The notes under the pieces are model-generated. The model was not told the DNA's origin. It saw nothing but the letters and a program-made list of their open reading frames with translations, and made no database searches. A stretch of 64,000 nucleotides of DNA from [Leptolyngbya] sp. PCC 7376. GTDB lineage: Bacteria > Cyanobacteriota > Cyanobacteriia > Cyanobacteriales > MRBY01. Below are positions 27,460 to 37,220 of this stretch, piece by piece (within the stretch, counting starts at the first letter, position 1; every line of letters starts with the position of its first letter). The stretch lies in assembly GCF_000316605.1 (NCBI RefSeq), contig NC_019683.1, positions 2,030,036 through 2,094,035 of the forward strand, written 5' to 3'. A program made the position numbers and the translations under genes.

Positions 27460-27942
27460 ATGGCAACTACACCACTCCCTATCAATATCGGTATCCCAGA
27501 AGAAGATCGGCAGGTGATCGCCGAAGGATTGAGTCGTCTCCTCGCAGATACCTACACCCTTTATCTCAAAACTCACAACTTCCACTGGAATGTCACAGGG
27601 CCAATGTTCCAAACCTTGCACCTATTGTTCGAGACCCAGTACAACGAGCTTGCCCTTGCCGTAGATCTCATTGCCGAGCGGATTCGTTCATTGGGCGTCG
27701 CAGCACCCGGAACCTACAAAGAATTTGTCGAGCTGTCGTCTATCAATGAAACCGAAGGTGTACCCACTGCCGAAGATATGATTCGGCTACTTGTCGAAGG
27801 TCAAGAAGCAGTGGTGCGGACAGCCCGTTCTATTTTTCCAACCGTAGATGCCGCGAACGATGAACCCACCGCAGATCTACTTACTCAACGTATGCAAGTC
27901 CACGAGAAAAATGCTTGGATGTTGCGTAGTTTGTTGGGCTAA
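27460..27942 (+). CDS. dps: Dps-family ferritin-like DNA-protection protein
   Basis: 160 residues. A ferritin-fold protein that oxidises Fe(II) with H2O2 and stores iron, forming dodecamers. The ferroxidase signature is [38 protein letters not shown], given here only as landmarks: His in THNFHWNV, Asp in VDLIAERI. Stress protection in the cytosol. Its ATG is about 65 bp after the dispersed repeat; no operon partner. Confidence 0.93.
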   Translation: MATTPLPINIGIPEEDRQVIAEGLSRLLADTYTLYLKTHNFHWNVTGPMFQTLHLLFETQYNELALAVDLIAERIRSLGVAAPGTYKEFVELSSINETEGVPTAEDMIRLLVEGQEAVVRTARSIFPTVDAANDEPTADLLTQRMQVHEKNAWMLRSLLG

Positions 27943-28111
27943 ACCATAAACAACATTAGGATATGAGAGGTTAAGGAGCTGAAATTTTGCTTTTTTGCCT
28001 CTTTTTTTAATTTAGAAAAATTGGTGAAAGGTCACGGTTTTCGGCGAGTCCATATAGAATAAAGCCAAGGATAAAACAGAGATTCTTGCACGCTGCATTT
28101 TGAGCCAACCT

Positions 28112-29293
28112 ATGTCCTCTACCTTTACGAAAAAGCAAACACCAACCGATGTGAATGCGTCGCCTTTTGATGTAGAACTCCGTCAAGTCTTTAAAATTTT
28201 TGATGGCGAAACCGCAGTTTGTGGTGTCAATCTCGATATTCGTAAAGGCGAATTTTTTAGTATCCTCGGCCCTTCCGGTTGCGGTAAAACAACAACGCTG
28301 CGCTTGATCGCCGGATTTGAACAACCTTCTGCGGGAGATGTCCTGATCCAAAAGCAGAATGTTAACGATGTGCCGCCTTATCGCCGCCCAGTAAACACAG
28401 TCTTTCAAAGTTACGCCCTGTTTAATCACTTAACCGTGATCGAGAATGTCGCTTTCGGTTTAAAGATTCAAAAATTACCGAAAAATGAAGTGCGCGATCG
28501 CGTCCAAGAAGCATTAGTGCTCGTGCAGATGGAAGGCTACGCAAATCGTTTCCCCAATCAATTATCTGGTGGTCAACAGCAACGAGTCGCCCTAGCTAGA
28601 GCTTTAGTCAATAAGCCCGCTGTGATGCTCCTCGATGAACCACTCGGTGCCTTGGATTTAAAACTCCGTAAGGAAATGCAGGTGGAATTATCGCGCCTAC
28701 ATCAGGATCTCGGTTTAACCTTTGTGATGGTGACCCACGACCAAGAAGAAGCCCTTTCCATGAGCGATCGCATTGCGGTGATGTCGAATGGCAAGATTGA
28801 ACAAATTGGCACACCCCACGAAATTTACGAGCGTCCAACCACACCCTTCATTGCAGATTTTATTGGCGATACAAATTTAATTAACGGTAAGGTTTATCGC
28901 ACCGAGGGTACTGTTCAAAATATCGTCACCCGCAAAGGTCTAGAAATCGTTGTAGATTTGCCTGAGCACCAACCGAACGTGATGGTCGCCAATACTCACA
29001 ACAATTACGGCGCGAAAAAACAACGTCCAGAAGTCCCCTCTGGCGAAGTCGTTGTGAGTGTCCGCCCGGAAAAAATTCAAATTAGCCTTGAGCCACCAGA
29101 GCGGGCAGCGAACTGTTATAAAGGCCAGCTCGAACACACGATGTTTATGGGAACTCACGTGCTCTACGTTGTGCGTTTAGAGAGTGGTGATACCCTCCGC
29201 ATTAAGCAGCCAAATACCGCCGCTAGTATCAATCACGGCACACCAGTTTATGCCTATTGGTCAACCGCAGATTGTTTGGCGCTAAATGCCTAA
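28112..29293 (+). CDS. potA: Spermidine/putrescine ABC transporter ATP-binding protein
   Basis: Start at ATG 28112 ([11 protein letters not shown]; a TTG 12 nt upstream is possible), 393 residues. Walker [13 protein letters not shown]-loop [11 protein letters not shown] signature [12 protein letters not shown], Walker [13 protein letters not shown] and H-loop MVTHDQEEA are all intact, followed by a TOBE-like C-terminus. First gene of potA-potD-potB. The PotA/D/B homologies suggest polyamine uptake at the plasma membrane. Confidence 0.93.
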   Translation: MSSTFTKKQTPTDVNASPFDVELRQVFKIFDGETAVCGVNLDIRKGEFFSILGPSGCGKTTTLRLIAGFEQPSAGDVLIQKQNVNDVPPYRRPVNTVFQSYALFNHLTVIENVAFGLKIQKLPKNEVRDRVQEALVLVQMEGYANRFPNQLSGGQQQRVALARALVNKPAVMLLDEPLGALDLKLRKEMQVELSRLHQDLGLTFVMVTHDQEEALSMSDRIAVMSNGKIEQIGTPHEIYERPTTPFIADFIGDTNLINGKVYRTEGTVQNIVTRKGLEIVVDLPEHQPNVMVANTHNNYGAKKQRPEVPSGEVVVSVRPEKIQISLEPPERAANCYKGQLEHTMFMGTHVLYVVRLESGDTLRIKQPNTAASINHGTPVYAYWSTADCLALNA

Positions 29294-29301
29294 CCTCACC
29301 T

Positions 29302-30462
29302 ATGATTGAAGGCAATTATGACCACGATAACCGTCTACCAATGAGTGAGCAGGGCACACAATTCAACGGTGTACAGCTTAATCGCCGTAAATTTTTGAAA
29401 GGGTCTGCTGCGGCTCTGTCGGGTTTTGCGTTGTCCAGTTGCGGCTGGCGGCTCGCTGATGTGAAACCCACAGCACGGCGTACCTCCACCGATACCCTCT
29501 ATATCTATACTTGGGCGGGTTATACGGATGATGCCCTCCTAAAACAATTTGAAGCAGAAACGGGCATTAGGGCGATCGCCGATGTGTTTGACTCCAACGA
29601 GGCCATGTTGGCAAGGATTCAAGCACAGGGTGGCGGCGACTATAGCATCATTTATCCGTCGGACTATATTGTCCAAGAGATGATTGATCTAGAGCTGTTG
29701 CAAGAGCTGGATCATAGTCAAATTAACGGTCTCGACAATCTATTTGAAACCTTTACAGATCCCGGTTACGACCCTGGTAATAGCTACAGCATCCCGATTA
29801 GCTGGGGAACCACCGGACTGATTTATAACAAGAGTGCCCTTGACGAGGCTCCCACCGATTGGAATTATCTCTGGGACAATGCCGACAAGTTACAGCGCCG
29901 GATGACATTACTCAATGACGTACGGGAAGTACTCGGTGCATCATTAAAATCCCTTGGCTATTCCTACAACTCAACTGAGGAAGCTCAAGTAAAAGCCGCC
30001 TACGAAAGACTAGTAGAACTCCGCCCGGCGATCGCCTCCTTTAATTCCGATGCGTGGCGAACTCAGATTTTGAGCGGTGATTTGTTAGTGGCAATGTGTT
30101 ATTCCTCCGACGCTAACGAGATTACCGAGGAAGATGACAACTTTGCCTATGTGGTTCCCAGCAGCGGGTCATCCGTTTGGGCAGACACCCTCGTAATCCC
30201 CAGAACTGCACCGAATGTTCCTGGAGCTTACGCTTGGATGAGCTTTATGATGCGTGCTCAAGTGTCCGCCGAAATCACCCAACGCCTCAGCTTTGCGACA
30301 CCAAACCGCCCCGGTTATGAGCTGCTCCCCGAAGATGTCCGCACCAACCCAAATTTATTCCCTTCCTCAGAGACGATTGATCGCTGCGAAGGCTTAAAAC
30401 CTCTAGGTGAAGAGGTGGGTGAAATCTACGACCGATATTGGACGAAACTCACCAGTGGTTAA
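29302..30462 (+). CDS. potD: Polyamine ABC transporter substrate-binding protein (Tat-type lipoprotein)
   Basis: About 386 residues from ATG 29302 (MIEGNYDHDNRL); ATG 29341 (MSEQG) is an alternative and neither has a clear ribosome site. A twin-arginine signal NRRKFLKGSAAALSG with lipobox ALSSC indicates Tat export and lipidation. The body matches PotD/PotF: DTLYIYTWAGYTDD, DVFDSNEAMLARI, IPISWGTTGLIYN, WADTLVIPRTAPN. It starts 9 bp after potA and ends 6 bp before potB, so it is cotranscribed. Confidence 0.92.
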   Translation: MIEGNYDHDNRLPMSEQGTQFNGVQLNRRKFLKGSAAALSGFALSSCGWRLADVKPTARRTSTDTLYIYTWAGYTDDALLKQFEAETGIRAIADVFDSNEAMLARIQAQGGGDYSIIYPSDYIVQEMIDLELLQELDHSQINGLDNLFETFTDPGYDPGNSYSIPISWGTTGLIYNKSALDEAPTDWNYLWDNADKLQRRMTLLNDVREVLGASLKSLGYSYNSTEEAQVKAAYERLVELRPAIASFNSDAWRTQILSGDLLVAMCYSSDANEITEEDDNFAYVVPSSGSSVWADTLVIPRTAPNVPGAYAWMSFMMRAQVSAEITQRLSFATPNRPGYELLPEDVRTNPNLFPSSETIDRCEGLKPLGEEVGEIYDRYWTKLTSG

Positions 30463-30467
30463 TTGTT

Positions 30468-31352
30468 ATGGCAGAAGAACTAGAAGAAATGGCTCAGAAA
30501 AAATTCCGCGATAAATTACCTTGGACTGGCATTTTTACGTTGTTGGGGCCTTCTGGTATTTGGCTGTTGCTGCTGTTGGTATTGCCGACATTAGTCATTT
30601 TTGAGCTGAGTCTCGTCCCAAATATTCACCCCGGTGACCTCGTTAATCCTAGCGGTCTCGATAATTATTTTCGGATTTTCGATGGTGATAATCTCAAAGT
30701 CGTTGGGCGATCGCTCTTTTTTGCATTTGGCACAACCATTGCCTGTTTGCTAATGGGTTTTCCAGTAGCGTACTGGATTGCACAAATGGCTCCCAAACGG
30801 TGGCGGACGCTGCTACTGCTTGGATTCATTTTACCGCTCTGGACATCTTCGCTATTGCGCTCCTATGCGTGGATCACAATCCTCAGTCCCACAGGTGTAT
30901 TGAATACAGCGTTGGGCTTTACGGGAATATCACTGAATTTGCTCAATACCAACGCGGCGGTATTTATTGGGATGGCATATAGTTATCTGCCTTACATGGT
31001 GCTGATTTTGTATGCGTCTATCGAAAAACTGGATCGTCAACTGCTCGAAGCATCAGCGGATCTCGGTGCAAAACCTCCAGAAACGTTTTGGCGAGTCACT
31101 ATTCCCCAGACCATGCCTGGTATTCTCGCGGGATCATTACTCGTCTTTATTAGCGGTTTGGGAGATTTTGTTGATCCAGAGCTGCTCGGTGGTGCATCGA
31201 GCATGACAATGTCTCGCCTCATCTATAACCAATTCCTTGGCCTTTCACGCAATTGGGGCTTTGGTTCTGCACTCAGTATGACCTTGATTTTTGCGGTCAG
31301 TATTTCGATTGCTTTGTTGCTGAAATATGGCGATCGCGATGTAGCCGCTTAA
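30468..31352 (+). CDS. potB: Polyamine ABC transporter permease
   Basis: 294 residues from ATG 30468. Six transmembrane segments are expected; visible ones include TLLGPSGIWLLLLLVLPTLV and TLLLLGFILPLWTSSLLRSY. The EAA loop (LLEASADLGAKPPETFWRVTIP) contacts PotA. It is the last gene of the run: no potC permease follows, only about 200 bp of repeat-like DNA before a DUF2252 gene. Either PotB works as a homodimer or PotC is encoded elsewhere. Confidence 0.92.
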   Translation: MAEELEEMAQKKFRDKLPWTGIFTLLGPSGIWLLLLLVLPTLVIFELSLVPNIHPGDLVNPSGLDNYFRIFDGDNLKVVGRSLFFAFGTTIACLLMGFPVAYWIAQMAPKRWRTLLLLGFILPLWTSSLLRSYAWITILSPTGVLNTALGFTGISLNLLNTNAAVFIGMAYSYLPYMVLILYASIEKLDRQLLEASADLGAKPPETFWRVTIPQTMPGILAGSLLVFISGLGDFVDPELLGGASSMTMSRLIYNQFLGLSRNWGFGSALSMTLIFAVSISIALLLKYGDRDVAA

Positions 31353-31564
31353 GTGTCAGGAAAAGATCCCTCCGCCTTCGGCACCTCCCTTTGAAAAGAA
31401 GGCAATGTGTCACTGAATTAGTCGCGCGTTTTGTTTGCTAACTGGTCATTCCAAATCGTGATGAAACAACTGGCCATCTCAAGTCTCCTTACAAAGGGGG
31501 ATTTAGGAGGATCTCACACTTCAGGCTGCATCAAAAAGTTTAATATCACGAGAAAATTTGGATT
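31353..31564. repeat. Intergenic DNA with repeat fragments
   Basis: No gene seen. Fragments such as GATCCCTCCGCCTTCGG, CACCTCCCTTTG and ACAAAGGGGGATTTAGGAGG resemble the CCTCCC / GGGGGA arms of the dispersed repeats at 20.2 and 27.3 kb, probably a decayed or divergent copy. Confidence 0.45.
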
Positions 31565-32887
31565 ATGCCTCACTTTGATTTTGAGCCCACCGCAAGAGAT
31601 AAAGATGTTTTGGCGGAGCTGAAAAAGTGGAATGAACACCTTAAAGAGAAAGATCGCACTTACAAATATCGCAAAATGATTTGTGGAGCTTTCCCTTTTT
31701 TCAGAGGGACAAATCACCTGTTTTGGCACGATTTTGCTAATCATCCAGACCTAGCGCAATTCAGTAACGATGAGACGCAGGTGTGGGTTCAGGGGGATCT
31801 TCATGCTGAAAATTATGGCAGTTTCCATAATGACGAAGGCCATATTGTCTATGACCTCAACGACTTTGACGAGTCGATAATCACCGATTATCAATATGAT
31901 CTATGGCGCATGGCAAGCAGTTTAATTCTGGTGGCAGATCAACCTCAGTTTGATTTTTCGAAGAAAGAACAAAAATCATTTATCAAATCATTCTGTGAGG
32001 GATATCTAGAGGCGATCACCCTGTATGCCAAAGATCCCAATGCAATTCATATTGAGTTCACGGCAAAGAATACCTATGGCAAACTCGACGAGTTTCTAGA
32101 GGAAGTTGAGAAAACAAAAAATCGTAAGGGAATGCTCAAAAAATGGACGAATGTTCACGAAGAGCGCTACCGGGATTTGCAGTCGGACAAGCTTCAGGCA
32201 ATTTGCAAAGAAACCTATCAGGCGATTGTGGAGCAGATGCCCAAGTACGGCAATACCCTCACTGGCGAACTGGCCTATGACCCGAAATATTTTCATGTGC
32301 AAGATATTGCCAAACGGCTTTTAGCGGGGACAGGTTCCCTCGGCACCAATCGCTACTACATTTTGATTCAAGGTGAAGATAAGGAACATAAACATGACTG
32401 CATTCTCGATATGAAGGCACAGGGCAAACCCACTCCTTACCATTATCTCGGCGAAGAATTTCAAAAAGCCTACAATGCAGAGTTTGAGAACGATGCAGAA
32501 CGCCATGCGATCGCTTACAAAGCCCTAATCCGCAATACCGATGATCATCTGGGTTGGCTTGAACTAGACGGACAATCCTATTCAATCCGGGAGCGATCGC
32601 CCTACAAAGAAGCGTTTCCGTTGGAGACACTCAAGAAAACCAAGCGTTTCCAGAAGATGGCCGAACAATGGGGCAGAATTTTGGCGACTTGCCATAGCCG
32701 TGGCGCTGCAACCATGCTCTCCCAAACAGCCATATCTTTCGCAAAAAATGTAGATAAACTCGCTGGCGAGAAAGCAGATGAGTTTATCGCGCAAATCCAG
32801 AAAGTCGCAACAAGCTATGCGGAGCAAGTCAATCTCGATTACAAAGCGTTTCAAACAGACAACCCCAAACTGAAATGTTTAGAATAG
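31565..32887 (+). CDS. DUF2252 family protein
   Basis: 440 residues with the kinase-like fold motifs of DUF2252: FFRGTNHLFWHDF, VWVQGDLHAENYGSFH, YDLNDFDESIITDYQYDLWR (the DFD-like site) and FPLETLKKTKRF. The family is distantly related to aminoglycoside phosphotransferases; its substrate is unknown. Cytosolic. Stands alone, 44 bp before ssrA. Confidence 0.88.
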   Translation: MPHFDFEPTARDKDVLAELKKWNEHLKEKDRTYKYRKMICGAFPFFRGTNHLFWHDFANHPDLAQFSNDETQVWVQGDLHAENYGSFHNDEGHIVYDLNDFDESIITDYQYDLWRMASSLILVADQPQFDFSKKEQKSFIKSFCEGYLEAITLYAKDPNAIHIEFTAKNTYGKLDEFLEEVEKTKNRKGMLKKWTNVHEERYRDLQSDKLQAICKETYQAIVEQMPKYGNTLTGELAYDPKYFHVQDIAKRLLAGTGSLGTNRYYILIQGEDKEHKHDCILDMKAQGKPTPYHYLGEEFQKAYNAEFENDAERHAIAYKALIRNTDDHLGWLELDGQSYSIRERSPYKEAFPLETLKKTKRFQKMAEQWGRILATCHSRGAATMLSQTAISFAKNVDKLAGEKADEFIAQIQKVATSYAEQVNLDYKAFQTDNPKLKCLE

Positions 32888-32931
32888 TTCAGCAAAAAAA
32901 TTGCATGTTATACTGGTAAGTCCAAATGCAT

Positions 32932-33325
32932 GGGGCCGCAACGGTTTCGACAGGTTGGCGAAAGCTTCCACTGTGATGCAAGTTGAGAGTGAATCTCCTC
33001 TCATAAATCAAAGATTCAAACAAATAGTAACTGCGAACAACATCGTTCCTTTCGCTCGCAAAGCTGCAGCTGTAGCTTAATAAGAAATACCTTAACTTAG
33101 GTTCGAGCATTCATAATTCGACTCCGTTAAGGATTATGACTTTACCCCCAACGGATGCCCTCTAGGAATACATCTGGTTTGCACTAGGGCTAAGACTAGA
33201 CCAGAGATTCTTGTCGACTCGGAATAAGCAGTCGTTCCCGTTCTGAGGATTAGAAGGACTAAACTTGTGAATGAGCTAGGGGTGAATACCCAGTTTGGAC
33301 AGCAGTTCGACTCTGCTCGGCTCCA
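32932..33325 (+). ncRNA. ssrA: Transfer-messenger RNA
   Basis: One-piece tmRNA of about 394 nt. It begins GGGGCCGCAACGG and ends CGGCTCC plus A, pairing as the acceptor stem. The T arm is GCAGTTCGACTCTGC. The tag reading frame at 33033-33080 encodes ANNIVPFARKAAAVA then stop, a cyanobacterial-type degradation tag. Rescues stalled ribosomes with SmpB. Confidence 0.97.
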
Positions 33326-33359
33326 CTACTCAAACCAAAAATCAGTTACATACTTGAGT

Positions 33360-33388
33360 GCTTTCAATCGTCGGTTGAAAGCTTTTTT
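33360..33388 (+). terminator. ssrA terminator
   Basis: Hairpin GCTTTCAA / TTGAAAGC (33360-33367 and 33375-33382) followed by six T, 35 nt after the mature 3' end. Confidence 0.85.
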
Positions 33389-33403
33389 ATTACAATCGTC
33401 TTT

Positions 33404-33826
33404 TTATGGATTATGCATCCTAAAACGTATGTAGCTCGCTAAGCTGACTTTGTTTTTTCCTTTGCATTTGGTGCAGTTACCATCGTAGAACTTGCCACCT
33501 TCACAGTTAGGGCAGATGACCATGTGAACTGTTGGATCAATTTTTTGGATACATACTGAATTATTCAAGAAATTATCTTTTGCTTGAGAGCTAATAGAAA
33601 AATTTGAGGGTACTGAATAAAGAAACTCTTCTTTTTCACTATTAGTCTCAGATTTAAACTTTAAATATTTCCATGTACTATATTCGGACGAATACATCTT
33701 AGTAAGTGTGTATTTAGAGCCGTTGCGCTCAAACTTATATAGAAACCAGATTTCACCTTTACATAAGTTGATTGCTTGATTGTTGATGCTTTGAACTACA
33801 AAATTTTGAAGTATGAGATAAACCAC
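33404..33826 (-). CDS. Hypothetical protein with C-terminal zinc-ribbon-like motif
   Basis: 140 residues. No family recognised for the N-terminal part, which looks beta-rich. The C-terminus has CPNCEGGKFYDGNCTKCKG, two CxxC pairs of the DnaJ zinc-finger style, probably binding zinc. AT-rich with few HIP1 sites, and placed between ssrA and a decayed copy of its 3' end, so probably acquired. Confidence 0.55.
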   Translation of the reverse strand: MVYLILQNFVVQSINNQAINLCKGEIWFLYKFERNGSKYTLTKMYSSEYSTWKYLKFKSETNSEKEEFLYSVPSNFSISSQAKDNFLNNSVCIQKIDPTVHMVICPNCEGGKFYDGNCTKCKGKNKVSLASYIRFRMHNP

Positions 33827-34062
33827 TTATTACTGCCCAGAAATTATTGGAGATATTGAGCAATATTACACGAACAGAAAGGCAAACCATAGTTCAAAAA
33901 ATAGTGATTGAGCTTTGAGTTACATTCTCTCTGAGACATCCTGCAAATTCTCATAACTATTTAAATCGGTTGCAAAAATATATTCAGCTCAATAGATTTT
34001 CTGATCCTAATTCGATTTATCTAGTCGTTCCAATTTACTAACTGAGTCCAATTAAATCAATG
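33827..34062. other. AT-rich intergenic DNA of the ssrA-associated segment
   Basis: No gene, RNA or clear repeat seen. Low GC and free of HIP1 octamers, unlike the flanks, in keeping with acquired or decaying DNA. Confidence 0.5.
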
Positions 34063-34125
34063 GTGGAGGGGAATCATTCAGAATCAATATCCGTTTGGTA
34101 GAGTAATTCGGCTCGGCTCCATTAC
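34063..34125 (+). repeat. Decayed duplicate of the ssrA 3' end (possible att site)
   Basis: GCTCGGCTCCATTAC (34111-34125) matches the ssrA 3' end GCTCGGCTCCACTAC (33315-33329) at 14 of 15 positions. Upstream, AGGGGAAT and CCGTTTGG resemble AGGGGTGAAT and CAGTTTGG in ssrA. tmRNA 3' ends are classic integrase targets, so this is read as the distal repeat of an old insertion. Confidence 0.55.
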
Positions 34126-34150
34126 CTCTAACAAAAAATAGTTACTATCA

Positions 34151-34186
34151 AAAACCCTTGATCAAGGAACTTGATCAAGGGTTTTT
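34151..34186. terminator. Strong bidirectional terminator
   Basis: AAAACCCTTGATCAAG / CTTGATCAAGGGTTTT, a 16-bp stem with a GAA loop, followed by T on one strand and by the A-run complement on the other. Confidence 0.85.
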
Positions 34187-34310
34187 CATTGTCTAATTTG
34201 CTGATTAGCTATTCAGAAATTCAGCTTTGTTTGGAGAAGACAAAGTTGACGATCGCCTTCGTATTATTTTGCTATCAAAATTGAAGCAATCAAATTAAAA
34301 TCACATAGAT

Positions 34311-34640
34311 TTAAGCATCACCGAAAGGCAACAACTTTTCAATTTCATGTCTTTGCTCTGCATTCCGCAAAAAATAGCCACTCATAATCGTAGAGCTAAG
34401 CAAACGTCCTAAATTTTCGCGGTTCATAGTGATCGAGACATCTATGCCTTCTCCTGATAAACCCCCTAACAAACCAGCAATTTGACGCTCCATCACTTGC
34501 TGAACTTCTTTTGATTGAGGTTGCGACATTTGAACAACCATTTCTGGAGTTAGAGATTGGACATACTGCCATAAATCATCTTTTATTTCTGCGGATGCAT
34601 TGTCTAAAAAACCATCAAAATGTTGAGCTTCACTAGCCAT
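34311..34640 (-). CDS. DUF760 family protein
   Basis: 109 residues, mostly helical, with the family pattern LWQYVQSLTPEMVVQMSQP and LSSTIMSGYFLRNAEQRHEIEKLL. DUF760 occurs in cyanobacteria and plastids; a plant member binds RNA and some act as adaptors in chloroplast proteolysis, but its role here is unknown. Downstream of the sigma factor gene on the same strand, separated by about 160 bp. Confidence 0.85.
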   Translation of the reverse strand: MASEAQHFDGFLDNASAEIKDDLWQYVQSLTPEMVVQMSQPQSKEVQQVMERQIAGLLGGLSGEGIDVSITMNRENLGRLLSSTIMSGYFLRNAEQRHEIEKLLPFGDA

Positions 34641-34801
34641 CTGTCTTACCTCTAAATAATCTGCGAGAACCCTTCCGGATTAATGCGTCTAGATAATATG
34701 AAATGATTCATTAATGACTAATGTAACAAGCTTCTCCACAACAAAGGGGGTGCGTAACCGAACCCTCTGAGTCGCATTTTTACGGTGATTGTTTGAGGAA
34801 C

Positions 34802-35758
34802 CTAGCTCGCAAGGTACTCATTTACTTCAGATTTACGCTTACGGAGTTTCGAGAGAGCTTCTCGTTCGATTTGGCGCACACGCTCACGGCTAATACTGAG
34901 GTGTTCACCAATTTTCGCAAGAGTATGGGGCTGACCATCATTCAAACCAAAACGCAAAGTAAGAACTTCTTGCTGTTGGGCTGTGAGATCACTAATCATA
35001 CGGTGTAAATCTCGTTTGAGAGCAGCACTCGTCGCAAAATCATCAGGCGTTGTACCGTGATCTTCCAACAACTCGATTAACTCAGTGTCATTGTTATCAC
35101 CCACTCTCAGGTCGAGAGATAGGGGCTGACGGGATTTTTCGAGATAATCACGAACTTGCTTCGTAGTTAAATCCAATTCTTCTGCCAACTCAGGAATTGT
35201 CGCAGCTCGACCATTTTTCTGAGCGAGTTGACGTTGCGCTTTTTTAATTTTGTTGAGCTTCTCTGTGATGTGAATCGGCAGACGAATGGTACGGCTCTTT
35301 TCGGCGATCGCCCGTGTGATAGCCTGACGAATCCACCAGTAAGCATAGGTCGAAAAACGATAGCCCTTTGTGGGGTCGAATTTCTCAACACCACGCTGCA
35401 TACCAATAGTGCCCTCTTGGATCAAATCAAGCAGATCTAGATTGCGCTTAATATATTTTTTTGCCACAGAGACCACGAGACGCAAATTGGCTTCCACCAT
35501 CTTTTGCTTTGCTTGAGCACCAATACTCATCCGCTTCTTGAGCTCTTTCTGCGTAATCTTTGCAGCCTTTGCCCATTCTTTTAGCGTTGGTTCATCTTCC
35601 TGATGCTCTGTCAATTCAGCCTTGAGCTTTTCGAGGGCAACCATTTGCTGCACTCGACGAGAATACACGACTTCCTCTTCATGAGTAAGCAATGGTACAC
35701 GTCCGATTTCTTTTAGGTAGGAACGAACTGGATCAGAGGAATGCTTGGCGATTTTCAT
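34802..35758 (-). CDS. sigD: Group 2 RNA polymerase sigma factor, SigD-like
   Basis: 318 residues. Region 1.2 [21 protein letters not shown], region 2 [26 protein letters not shown] plus [17 protein letters not shown], region 3 and region 4 with the [23 protein letters not shown] are complete. The short N-terminus without region 1.1 marks a group 2 factor. Length and region 3 sequence suggest SigD (light/redox-stress factor) among the cyanobacterial paralogues, though SigB or SigC is not excluded. Confidence 0.85.
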   Translation of the reverse strand: MKIAKHSSDPVRSYLKEIGRVPLLTHEEEVVYSRRVQQMVALEKLKAELTEHQEDEPTLKEWAKAAKITQKELKKRMSIGAQAKQKMVEANLRLVVSVAKKYIKRNLDLLDLIQEGTIGMQRGVEKFDPTKGYRFSTYAYWWIRQAITRAIAEKSRTIRLPIHITEKLNKIKKAQRQLAQKNGRAATIPELAEELDLTTKQVRDYLEKSRQPLSLDLRVGDNNDTELIELLEDHGTTPDDFATSAALKRDLHRMISDLTAQQQEVLTLRFGLNDGQPHTLAKIGEHLSISRERVRQIEREALSKLRKRKSEVNEYLAS

Positions 35759-36048
35759 AGGTCAACTCGTCTGTATAGAGAAATCAAAAAAAGAGACAAT
35801 TAAGATCCGCTCCTGAACCAGTCAGCGCAGGAGAAAATGGATGAGTTGTCCACAGTGGGTGAGAGATGCGATCAGGACAGCGATGCAATGCACCACATCG
35901 GAAAATCTAACTTAGAACTTTTATTATTTATGAATTTATATTAGCAAACTATTAGAGTTTTGTTAAGTTTCTTTAATCAAAGTAGCAATTTTCAGAAAGA
36001 CGGATTCTGAGCCCTCACAAAATGTTGGAAACCCAAGCTAATTAAGCC

Positions 36049-36771
36049 TTAGACTTCTAGACTCTGTTTTTCATTTTGATGACTAGGTGGCACAAAGTCG
36101 GGGTTACGCTTGGAAAAGCCCCACACAAACATGCCGAATATGAGAGAAATCATCAGCCATTCCGGCACGATCAAGCTCGGTAATACGGCTTTTAGTAAAA
36201 GTCTTGCACCAACAAAGCCAACGGTCACAAAACCTGCGTCTTCAAGATGGGTAAATTCGTCGAGCCAACGGATAAATAACCCAGCGAGAAATCGGAGAGT
36301 AATGACGCCAATGGTGCCACCAATAATAATCAGCCAAATGTCATCTGCCACGGCGATCGCCGTCGTAATGCTATCCAAGGAAAAGGCCAGATCCGTTACG
36401 GCAATCATTGGGATCGCTTGCCAGAGGGAGCTAAATTCTAAATTACGCTCATGGCCGTCTTCATCTTCGCTAGAAGTAAAGTACCGAAACGTCAGCCACA
36501 GTAAATAGAAAGCGCCGAGTAGTTCCACTTGCCAAAAATCAATCACCCAAGTCGCAGTAAAAATCAAGGTGATGCGTAGGAGATAGGCCGCGATTAAACC
36601 AATATTTAGAGCGTGTCTTTGTTCTTCTGGGGATTTTAGTCCTTGGGCGATCGCCGCGAGAGCGATGGCATTATCCGCAGAGAGTACAGCCTCGAGGGCA
36701 ACCAGAATAACCAGCAATAGACCGGTTTCTAAGCTGAAATGAAACTGAGGATGAAGGATCTGATCGAACAT
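36049..36771 (-). CDS. TerC family integral membrane protein
   Basis: 240 residues from ATG 36771 (MFDQILHPQFHFSLETG); an upstream in-frame start is less typical. Multiple transmembrane segments, with the acidic TerC motifs VLSADNAIALAAIA and VTDLAFSLDSITTAIAV in membrane helices. TerC proteins take part in metal efflux (Mn in related families) and in thylakoid biogenesis in plants. Substrate not determinable here. Confidence 0.9.
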   Translation of the reverse strand: MFDQILHPQFHFSLETGLLLVILVALEAVLSADNAIALAAIAQGLKSPEEQRHALNIGLIAAYLLRITLIFTATWVIDFWQVELLGAFYLLWLTFRYFTSSEDEDGHERNLEFSSLWQAIPMIAVTDLAFSLDSITTAIAVADDIWLIIIGGTIGVITLRFLAGLFIRWLDEFTHLEDAGFVTVGFVGARLLLKAVLPSLIVPEWLMISLIFGMFVWGFSKRNPDFVPPSHQNEKQSLEV

Positions 36772-37003
36772 AGATAAAATAAATCGCGGTAGGAACAAAG
36801 ACACCAAGCAGCAGACAAATTACTAACAATTGTAAACAAACCTTAGAAACCTTGGCTGCAATAATCCATCAGGCCATCATATCGATGAAAGCATTAATGA
36901 GAATGTCGTATGTTGCGTCTTGTTACAAAACCTTGGGCTAAATCGCGATAATGGCGCAAATTAAGGAATAAATTCTTTATTTATCTATTTTGGAGTTTTA
37001 ACA

Positions 37004-37099
37004 ATGGGAATTTCTGAAACTCAAGTCTATGTCGCTCTCTTGATTGCCCTCGTTCCTGGTATCTTGGCTTTCCGTCTCTCTACAGAGCTTTACAAGTAG
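37004..37099 (+). CDS. psaM: Photosystem I reaction center subunit XII
   Basis: A 31-codon gene: MGISETQVYVALLIALVPGI, then LAFRLSTELYK. One transmembrane helix, exactly the PsaM pattern and size. It helps trimer contacts and cofactor binding in PSI. GGAG lies 8 nt before the ATG, and a strong terminator follows at 37148. Confidence 0.96.
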   Translation: MGISETQVYVALLIALVPGILAFRLSTELYK

Positions 37100-37147
37100 A
37101 CTTTAGCTAATCTCAAACGCTAAAAATTTGTTTTAACTATTAAGTTC

Positions 37148-37176
37148 AAAAGGGTTCCACATTGGAACCCTTTTTT
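37148..37176 (+). terminator. psaM terminator
   Basis: AAAAGGGTTCCA / TGGAACCCTTTT (12-bp stem, 3-nt loop) running into six T. Confidence 0.9.
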
Positions 37177-37220
37177 GTAGCCTATTTCCAATACACACGA
37201 ATAGGTGAAGATGAAACACT

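Noticed and set aside
32889-33110. Minus-strand ORF within ssrA
   Set aside because: The DNA is a well-defined tmRNA; the ORF is incidental.
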